Origin: Chlamydiia bacterium
Lineage (GTDB): Bacteria; Chlamydiota; Chlamydiia; Chlamydiales; FEN-1388
Direction of reading: 5' to 3'
Length of the DNA: 11,143 nt
Assembly (NCBI GenBank): GCA_003170575.1
Contig: PMZB01000117.1
Coordinates: forward strand, 1-11,143
Part shown: in pieces, positions 5,353 to 11,143 of the stretch
Position numbering within the stretch: position 1 is the stretch's first letter
How the letters are laid out: each line of letters starts with the position of its first letter
Translations under genes and position numbers: made by a program
The notes under the pieces: generated by a model
The model's database searches: none
Told to the model about the DNA's origin: nothing
The model's input: only the letters and a program-made list of their open reading frames with translations

Positions 5353-6954
5353 TCAAATTTTCTGGTTTTCCACTTTTCGCCTTTTTGCTTCTCTTCCTTC
5401 GGCTGGGTTCGCATCAACATAAGCTTTGGCAAATTCTAAGAGCGGAACGAAAACTTCCATATGACTAGATTCTCCTAACCTATGTCCCCTTTCCTGCGCA
5501 AATCCGTAAACTTTCGTCTTTGCATAGGACACTGTCTGGTCTATTCTCTTGGCAAACATTGAGGTCGCACATGTACACAAAGTAGCCGCTGTATGCGCTG
5601 TAGTATAAGAACCGCTGCAAAGGCATGTGAGTGTGAAGGTAGTTAAGTATGTGGAAAGACCAACAGTCCACTCTTCTTTCCCCCATGTACCCATTTGAGT
5701 TAATAATACTATAGATGAAAAAGCTGGTGCCGTCGCCTGCACAAGCTCTTTAGTTACACTAGCCCCAGTAAGAGCACCTGCAGCTTCTCCAAGTTGTCGA
5801 CTTACAGCTTCTGCTCCGGGCACATTTACAAATTTCCCAGCAACTTCTCCAACTAAACGACCGACTTTTACTCCACCAGAGGTAATAATGGCTCCTGCTC
5901 CGAGCAGAAGTTGGGAAAAATTTCCCACAAGAGCAACCGCTCTTCCCCTTCCCTGTTCTTTTCGAGTTTCTTGAGCTTGCTCTTTATATTGCTCTTTCAG
6001 CTCTTTTTGCCCTTGTAATATTGCCTGTGTGTTTACATCTGGAGAGGGTGGCAGCTCTTTAAATTCGTGAGCATTTAAAAAGTTTTGTGCACGAACTGCC
6101 CCTTGCTGTTGTTGTTCTTTAACTTTCTCATACATTTCTTTCATTTCCATACGGGCTTCCACTAGCAGAAATTTTCCAAACCTTTGATTCATTTTAGCTA
6201 CTTGGGCCAGCAATTCGTCACCTTTGGGATCACTTTGTGCATAGCGTTTTGCGGCAAAATATTCATCGCAAAAATCACTTAACTTTCCTTCAGCTCCTTG
6301 CAATTTGCGATGCAATGCAGCCAACATTTTATTTCCTTCAACCCCTTTTTCTTGTTTTATCCCTTCCTCGAGCCCATCCATGGAAAATGGCTCTAGAGAG
6401 CGGAGTGTGTTATCTAATATTTCGGCAGAATCTGCTAACTTTTTGATTCTTTCCTCTATTTCAGAAAAAGCCATTTTACTGACGGGTTGCACAGGTTCAC
6501 CCAGTTTTCTGGGTTTTCTGGCATGTGCTGCAATATACGCTCTTAATTTTTGTTCTTCTTTATCAATTGCTTTGAGCATATCCAGCTGACCCTTCAATCG
6601 AACCTCAGCCTCTTTAGGATCCATCGGTTGATCCTCTTCAATGACTCCCTTAGTGATTTTTGTTATATTCCTGCCCGAAGCAATTTTGGCTAATGCAAGA
6701 ACTGTGGCGCGATCTACCTTGCTTTCTTCACTAGGCTTAACTGGCTCTCCCGAGGCGCTTCGTTTTTTTCCACCTTTTAAATATGTCCTTTTAGGGGCAG
6801 CTGGCGGGGCACCCTCTTCCATAATTTTCTTGACAAGGTCAAGCACTAAGTTAGTAAATCTAATGTGCTTTTCTGCATCACTAGAATAATCTGGTATTTG
6901 ATTCCGAAGATATTCTGGAATCTGCATTGGAATTTCTGAGAACATGCTTGCCAT
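5353..6954 (-). CDS. Unrecognised 533-residue protein, coiled-coil-like with hydrophobic C-terminal region
   Basis: I do not recognise the family. Residues 1-50 are mixed. Residues 50-110 are basic and Pro/Lys-rich (PKRTYLKGGKKRSASGEP). Residues 110-340 are strongly charged and likely helical or coiled coil, with a QQQQ run at 281-284 and a KEQYKEQAQETRKEQ stretch before 335. Residues about 338-425 form a Gly/Ala/Val-rich hydrophobic region. A second hydrophobic region (431-466) carries two CxC pairs (C444/C446 and C460/C462). The tail is charged and ends in a basic patch (REAKRRKVENQKI). It has no N-terminal signal peptide. The ATG has AAGGA about 7 bp upstream and lies 14 bp after the stop of the 843-codon gene, so it is the third gene of that operon. 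A membrane-associated or secreted role is possible but unproven. Confidence 0.85.
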   Translation of the reverse strand: MASMFSEIPMQIPEYLRNQIPDYSSDAEKHIRFTNLVLDLVKKIMEEGAPPAAPKRTYLKGGKKRSASGEPVKPSEESKVDRATVLALAKIASGRNITKITKGVIEEDQPMDPKEAEVRLKGQLDMLKAIDKEEQKLRAYIAAHARKPRKLGEPVQPVSKMAFSEIEERIKKLADSAEILDNTLRSLEPFSMDGLEEGIKQEKGVEGNKMLAALHRKLQGAEGKLSDFCDEYFAAKRYAQSDPKGDELLAQVAKMNQRFGKFLLVEARMEMKEMYEKVKEQQQQGAVRAQNFLNAHEFKELPPSPDVNTQAILQGQKELKEQYKEQAQETRKEQGRGRAVALVGNFSQLLLGAGAIITSGGVKVGRLVGEVAGKFVNVPGAEAVSRQLGEAAGALTGASVTKELVQATAPAFSSIVLLTQMGTWGKEEWTVGLSTYLTTFTLTCLCSGSYTTAHTAATLCTCATSMFAKRIDQTVSYAKTKVYGFAQERGHRLGESSHMEVFVPLLEFAKAYVDANPAEGREAKRRKVENQKI

Positions 6955-6968
6955 ACATATTTCCTTTG

Positions 6969-9500
6969 TTAAATTGGAACTCCTCCTCCAACACCTGTTG
7001 GAGGGGTAGAATAAACGTATTGTGGAGTTGGAGAATACACTTGTGTCACAGGTATGTCCCCAGCAATCCTAGCTAAGTCTTGATTTTGTGGTAAAAAAAC
7101 AGGAGTCCCCTCTCCGCCTCCCTCAACCAACGCTTTGCCTGCTATCCAAAGAGCTTCAAAAAAACCCACTTCAGGGAGGGGGTTTGCAGCACTCACACTC
7201 AACGTTTCTGATTTTTGCGAAGTGTATGGCGGTGCCTTTAAAACTGAAGGCTCCTCAACCTTTACAGGTTCTGCCATAACTGAGGAAGGCTCTGTTTCCA
7301 CGCCCACAGATGCAGATAGAGCAGGGGCAGCTTTTGTTTTCGTTGCAGAGACTGCCCTTTGCGGCTTCACCCCTCCAGCAGCTGATTGCACAGATTCAAG
7401 CGGAAGATGGGCAAACGCAACTGCTTGACTGGCCGCCTGGAAGCAAGCTGCGCTTGCAACTTCAACCACAACTGCCGAGAGAGGCCCCTCTCCCATACGT
7501 TCTTTTATTGTCTCTTGAACAGGTTTATTTAAAGCTTTCGCCGCCAAGCCTGCTGCCACAGCACTTACTGCCTTATCAAAAATACGAGATACAAGTTCTC
7601 CCCCTGATGCTGAGGCTATAACTGAAGGAGCAGCAAACAGGGCCGCCTGGCCCATAGTTAAAGCAGCTTGCGCAGCTTTTTTCCATTTACGAGGAACTCT
7701 TGATAAAGCGTTGGCAGCAAGAGTGCCATACGTAGCAGCAGCTATCCCCAAGAACACTTGAATCTCAATCCCGCTCTGGAACTCCTGATATCCGCCTCCC
7801 GCAAGACGCGTGGTGAGAGCAGCTCCGGAGAGAAGGCCTAAGGTGGAGGCAACTGTGCTAATCACAACACCTCTGAGATGTTTGTGAGAAATAGCTGTGG
7901 GTATGGTCTCTATCTGTTCGACTGGTTGAGCTTCAGCTAGAGGCTCTGTGGCCGCAACCATTTCCGGTCTGCCAGCTTTTTCTGAAGGCTTGGGCGAAGC
8001 CTCTTTTTCTATGGGGCGCAAAAGGTCCTGGATAAGGGCTTTCACATATTCAAGGCAGGAAGTACGTTTCGCTTTGTCAGCATCGCTTTTTATGGGAAAA
8101 GGATCTTCACTAAGTGTTTCTTCTAATGTCCGAAGGGCTTTAAGTGCATCTTGAAGGGCCTTTTCTGACTGCAAAGAGGGAATATCTTTTGAAGCTGCCT
8201 CTTCCAGTTTTTTTTGTATGGCAGGATATATATCGCACATGCCACTTTGCCAATCAGCTTCAAGTTGTTCTTGTAAATGTGGATAAGGTACGCCCTTGAA
8301 ATCAGGATGGACCTTAAAGCTATTCTGAAGGACTGTTTGCACCGAGGAAAGATCTTTTATTCCCGAAATATGCAAGTCCCCTGCAATTTTTCCTACTATC
8401 TCCTTCCATTTGCCTGCCATGCATCGTCTTAATGGAATGAGATCTACAGGGACATGTTCCGCATCCTTCAAAATCTTCGGAAGCTCCTGAAGTGCTTGTT
8501 CTGGGGTTTTTGAAGAAAGTACGTTGCTCACTTCTTGACCGACCTTTTTTCCGAAGTGAATACGTTGATCTTCGTTGAGCAAAGAGGAGATATCCTGGTA
8601 AAGAGAGAGCAGTATGCGAAGCTCAAGCGGTTGAAGAAGAGCGGCGCGATGGATCACGCTTTCGCAAAATTTAGCGCAATCATCTTCGATCATCTCCAGA
8701 TTCTTCAACTCATGGACGGTAGCCTCAAGCTCGGCACCCGAAGTAGATTGATCAATAGCCTTCATTGCAAGCTCAAGAAGCTGATCTTGAGGAAAATGCA
8801 CCCACAGTCTACTAATCAATGAGGCGCTAATCGGTCCGTTTTCCTTGATTTTCCGAAGCAGTATCTCACAGGTTGGCCGATCAAATAAAAAAGTCTCAAT
8901 CCCTAATTTTCCAAGAGCCTCTATGCCGCCTTTCAGAATGTGATCTAGCTCACGCATTGGACATAATTGCGCATTCATACATAAGGTTCGAAGCAAGGTT
9001 CTCACAATATTGAGGCGTTGATTTTCTTCTTTTTGGAGAATCTTGGTTGCAACAGTACATATTTCAGGTGAGATTCCAACCCCTGGAGGCAACGCACGAA
9101 TCGTTTTCCGGAAAATGCTTGCTAAGCTTCTTCCCCCAAACTGCTGATCAAGCGAAAGGGAAAAGTCGATCACTTTTTGAATAGCTGCATCCATTTCAGG
9201 AGTTGTGCGTGGAAGAGAAAAATAGGAAAAGAGCGCATCAAAAGCAAGGGCATGGACAGCTTCAAGATTAGACGTTTGATCAAAGAGTATGACTTTTTGT
9301 CCCAAAATCTCCTGACTTTTTCTAAAAGGCCGTGTGCACCAGAGGAGAAGCCTTTTAATAAAAGAAGGCTTTAGTGCAAAGGGGCTTGATCTGTCCGTCA
9401 CTTCCCTAAAACACAAAACACCTGATGCACCACCTAACGCTTCCCAAGTGTCAGAAAGCTCAGTTAACCTTTGAAGAGAGGATAGAGATGGTATGCTCAT
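6969..9500 (-). CDS. Unrecognised 843-residue protein with paralogous N-terminal region, hydrophobic core and Pro-rich tail
   Basis: The family is not recognised. Residues 1-135 align by eye with the start of the 515-residue upstream product; shared landmarks include KPSFIKR (44-50), FDQTSNLE (73-80) and TPEMDAAIQKVIDFSLSLD (100-118). Residues 140-495 are helical and soluble-looking. Residues 495-535 are a Pro/Glu/Ala linker. Residues about 541-700 are rich in Ala, Gly, Val and Ser with several hydrophobic stretches (VVISTVASTLGLLSGAALT, VFLGIAAATYGTLAA, ALFAAPSVIASASGG, AVVVEVASAACFQAASQAV), so it may enter a membrane. Residues 710-770 are another low-complexity linker. The C-terminus has near-repeats VYSPTP and VYSTPP and ends GVGGGVPI. 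Translation start is secure: a perfect AGGAGG 6 bp before the ATG, which overlaps the upstream stop as ATGA. Confidence 0.88.
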   Translation of the reverse strand: MSIPSLSSLQRLTELSDTWEALGGASGVLCFREVTDRSSPFALKPSFIKRLLLWCTRPFRKSQEILGQKVILFDQTSNLEAVHALAFDALFSYFSLPRTTPEMDAAIQKVIDFSLSLDQQFGGRSLASIFRKTIRALPPGVGISPEICTVATKILQKEENQRLNIVRTLLRTLCMNAQLCPMRELDHILKGGIEALGKLGIETFLFDRPTCEILLRKIKENGPISASLISRLWVHFPQDQLLELAMKAIDQSTSGAELEATVHELKNLEMIEDDCAKFCESVIHRAALLQPLELRILLSLYQDISSLLNEDQRIHFGKKVGQEVSNVLSSKTPEQALQELPKILKDAEHVPVDLIPLRRCMAGKWKEIVGKIAGDLHISGIKDLSSVQTVLQNSFKVHPDFKGVPYPHLQEQLEADWQSGMCDIYPAIQKKLEEAASKDIPSLQSEKALQDALKALRTLEETLSEDPFPIKSDADKAKRTSCLEYVKALIQDLLRPIEKEASPKPSEKAGRPEMVAATEPLAEAQPVEQIETIPTAISHKHLRGVVISTVASTLGLLSGAALTTRLAGGGYQEFQSGIEIQVFLGIAAATYGTLAANALSRVPRKWKKAAQAALTMGQAALFAAPSVIASASGGELVSRIFDKAVSAVAAGLAAKALNKPVQETIKERMGEGPLSAVVVEVASAACFQAASQAVAFAHLPLESVQSAAGGVKPQRAVSATKTKAAPALSASVGVETEPSSVMAEPVKVEEPSVLKAPPYTSQKSETLSVSAANPLPEVGFFEALWIAGKALVEGGGEGTPVFLPQNQDLARIAGDIPVTQVYSPTPQYVYSTPPTGVGGGVPI
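6986..7003. repeat. Perfect palindrome at the 3' end of the 843-codon gene
   Basis: CTCCAACA (6986-6993) and TGTTGGAG (6996-7003) are exact inverted repeats around a 2-base centre, and a further flanking C-G pair extends the stem. It lies in the last codons of the 843-codon gene, about 30 bp before the next start codon. On the minus strand no T run follows, so a simple terminator is unlikely; an mRNA-stability or processing structure or a partial attenuator could sit here. It encodes the Pro/Gly-rich C-terminus, so base bias may also explain it. Confidence 0.45.
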
Positions 9501-11044
9501 ACTCTTCCTCCTTTTGCTACATGAACATTAGGATTTTTTTCCTCAAGATACTTATCCAGCTCTTTTAAGAGGTCATCAAGTTTTTTTAAGCACCTACCAG
9601 CTTCAGGAAGATTGTGTATACGGAGCAAGTCTCCTTTTATGGCTGTAAGAACATGATGGGAGTGTAAAGCAGCTTCGTAGGATTTTTTGGTGATTTTAAG
9701 ATCTTGGCTTAGCTTAAGCAATAGAGTGTCGATCTCAGTAATCGATATCTCCTTCAACTGCCTGACAAAAGCTTCCCGAATAGTATCTGGACAAACATCA
9801 GCAATATCACGAATTATTAGATCCTGATATTCAAAAAAAATGGCTATTCCTTGAGCCATATCAAGTAACTTTTTAGTGCTCAACGTGTGGCATTGCTTAT
9901 GGAGCCAGAGTTTGTACTCCTCACACAGGTTTTTCACCGTTTTTGGATGCAAATGAAGCGTGCTTGACCTCCCACCTATCTGGTCAAATAGGCTTTTGAG
10001 TGCTTGTAGAGGGTATGCTCGATCAACTTGCTCCACCCAAGCTTGCGAAAGTTTGATCTGTTCTTCTTCAGGAATACCATCTTGAACTGCTAGGAAGATT
10101 TTGTACCGATCGGAAAGAGGAATTTGGGTTGATGTACTAAGCTGGTTCACTATGGCAGCGCTTGTCTTTGGAAGGTGCAGCTTCCCCAAAGAACAAATTT
10201 TTTCCCATGTTGGTAAAATGCTATCAAGGGAAGTAATTTTGACTGAATAAAAGGCATCAGCAAGTTCTGTTGCCTTTTGTAGCTGATGTGAGGAAAGCTT
10301 TTCTAGAAATAGGGAACTCAAAACAGGTTCAGTTAACTCATCAACTGGCCGAGATAAAATGACGTCGCAGGAATGCGACCCTTCAGGCAGCAAGATGCCA
10401 GCTTTATGCAGCAATTGTTGTCCTTCCACCCACGCTACAATGGGTTTTTCCTCTTTCTGAATCTTGCTTGCAAAAAGCTGATCAATCGCGCCACTTATTT
10501 TTTTTGGATCAGGCTTTAGCGCCGGGGCAAGTACGCAAAGTCGTTTAAGGGCCTCATCAGGCTTCATGGTTTTTGGAAGGGCCTGAAGACAACTATAGAA
10601 GACATCTATAGCATTTTTCTTCGAAGTTTCTGAGGGTATTTTTTTCTCATCGCCCAGTATATAATTTGCGAAAATCTTTTTTCCTTCATCTGTACCAAGG
10701 AGTCCGTCACAGGATAGAGCAAAATTGATTACTTGCTTGTTTTCATGAGGAGTATGGTTGGGCAAATCTTTGAGCGCCTCTTTAAAAAGCGACTGAATAA
10801 TTTGAACATTTGCCCTTTGATCATACTGACAGATCCTATCCCATCCAAAAAACTTTCGTACACTTCCCCAAAGTTGGTGAAAGAATCGAGAAACTCTACT
10901 TGGGCATATAACAAAAGCTTCCGAAGGAGTTTCAATTGAACGAATAAAGATTTTGTGAATATCCTTATGCGCATCGTCAAGTCTTTTTTCAAAGTTTTCC
11001 GAGAGTGCAAAAAGCTTTTGAAAGGGTGAAACCTCAACAATCAT
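9497..11044 (-). CDS. Unrecognised 515-residue helical protein, first gene of a three-gene operon
   Basis: I do not recognise the family. The protein is mostly Leu-, Lys- and Glu-rich and probably all helical, without a signal peptide or clear membrane segment. Residues 1-135 match, by eye, the N-terminus of the downstream 843-residue product: CPSRVSR (47-53), YDQRANVQ (74-81), TPHENKQVINFALSCD (98-113). The rest has repeated helical segments of about 30-40 residues that resemble solenoid repeats, though I cannot define a consensus. The C-terminus (480-515) is a charged helix, then a basic tail. The ATG has GAGGA about 6 bp upstream; an out-of-frame ATG lies 4 bases before it. The TGA overlaps the next ATG (ATGA), indicating coupled translation. 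A GATAAT element lies about 33 bp upstream. Confidence 0.88.
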   Translation of the reverse strand: MIVEVSPFQKLFALSENFEKRLDDAHKDIHKIFIRSIETPSEAFVICPSRVSRFFHQLWGSVRKFFGWDRICQYDQRANVQIIQSLFKEALKDLPNHTPHENKQVINFALSCDGLLGTDEGKKIFANYILGDEKKIPSETSKKNAIDVFYSCLQALPKTMKPDEALKRLCVLAPALKPDPKKISGAIDQLFASKIQKEEKPIVAWVEGQQLLHKAGILLPEGSHSCDVILSRPVDELTEPVLSSLFLEKLSSHQLQKATELADAFYSVKITSLDSILPTWEKICSLGKLHLPKTSAAIVNQLSTSTQIPLSDRYKIFLAVQDGIPEEEQIKLSQAWVEQVDRAYPLQALKSLFDQIGGRSSTLHLHPKTVKNLCEEYKLWLHKQCHTLSTKKLLDMAQGIAIFFEYQDLIIRDIADVCPDTIREAFVRQLKEISITEIDTLLLKLSQDLKITKKSYEAALHSHHVLTAIKGDLLRIHNLPEAGRCLKKLDDLLKELDKYLEEKNPNVHVAKGGRV

Positions 11045-11076
11045 GCATGGTCCTCGCTAATCCATATGAGCCGGAC

Positions 11077-11082
11077 ATTATC
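11077..11082 (-). promoter_or_regulatory. Candidate -10 element for the three-gene operon
   Basis: On the minus strand GATAAT (five of six consensus bases, preceded by T) lies 32 bp upstream of the ATG at 11044. No good -35 is visible at 16-18 bp, where the sequence is simply AT-rich. It is in the only intergenic space available before this operon. Confidence 0.3.
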
Positions 11083-11103
11083 AAGTTAATTATTTTATTC
11101 CTA

Positions 11104-11140
11104 TATAATTTTTTTTCTAAGAGTGAGCAGGGAATTAATG
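11104..11140 (+). promoter_or_regulatory. Candidate divergent promoter and start codon at the window edge
   Basis: The plus strand has a perfect TATAAT (11104-11109), a T-rich stretch, then AGGGA (11129-11133) four bases before an ATG at 11138. Only two codons (ATG AAG) are inside the window. This suggests a gene running rightward, divergent from the three-gene operon, with about 93 bp between the two start codons. No strong -35 is visible. Confidence 0.35.
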
Positions 11141-11143
11141 AAG

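Noticed and set aside
5480..5686. Minus-strand 68-codon frame inside the 533-codon gene
   Set aside because: It overlaps the hydrophobic region of the real gene out of phase and has no start signal.
7088..7621. Several overlapping plus-strand open frames of 63-103 codons
   Set aside because: They are antisense to the Ala/Pro-rich part of the 843-codon gene, where base bias keeps stops rare. No start signals are present.
10729..11040. Minus-strand 103-codon frame inside the 515-codon gene
   Set aside because: It is an out-of-phase reading of a well-supported gene, with no ribosome-binding site of its own.
11138..11143. Annotating a plus-strand CDS at the right edge
   Set aside because: Only two codons are visible, too little to call a gene; recorded as a regulatory region instead.

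Overview
The window looks like an accessory stretch of a moderately AT-rich bacterial chromosome. My best guess is a member of the Chlamydiae, probably an environmental lineage rather than Chlamydia itself. The main clue is dUTPase (dut) close upstream of a PTS EIIA-Ntr protein (ptsN) on the same strand, a pairing known from chlamydial genomes. The large helical, partly hydrophobic proteins on the right with no recognisable family also fit. This assignment is inference.

Layout, left to right. (1) 1-774, plus strand: two unrecognised open frames (91 and 161 codons) lie in the same frame, separated by one TGA. They may be one broken or read-through gene. (2) 780-3050, minus strand: ptsN followed 12 bp later by a SulP/SLC26 anion transporter with a C-terminal STAS domain. 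(3) 3051-3305: a spacer with a terminator-like hairpin, a TTGACA promoter element, a second hairpin and a possible 40-codon gene remnant. (4) 3306-3853, minus: a gene broken by a -1 frame change. Both halves are clearly coding, and a CCCCC run is the likely site. (5) 3857-4318, minus: dut, with all five trimer-dUTPase motifs. (6) 4385-4980, minus: a RelE/ParE-like toxin preceded by its antitoxin, with two tandem operator-like repeats upstream. (7) 5054-5352: a spacer holding an unrecognised coding remnant and a polypurine mirror repeat. (8) 5353-11044, minus: a tight three-gene operon (515, 843 and 533 codons; ATGA overlap, then a 14-bp gap) of unrecognised proteins. (9) 11045-11143: a short probable divergent promoter region with a plus-strand start codon at the window edge.

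Reading the genes together: ptsN-sulP looks like a transporter with an associated phosphotransfer-type regulatory protein. dut and the broken gene were probably one transcription unit, with the toxin-antitoxin pair just upstream. The three-gene operon is the most novel element. Its first two products share an N-terminal region of about 135 residues, so they look like diverged paralogues. Its second and third products have long small-residue-rich hydrophobic regions that could associate with membranes. A secreted, host-interacting role would fit an intracellular bacterium, but nothing in the sequence proves it. I saw no tRNA, rRNA, CRISPR array or insertion sequence.
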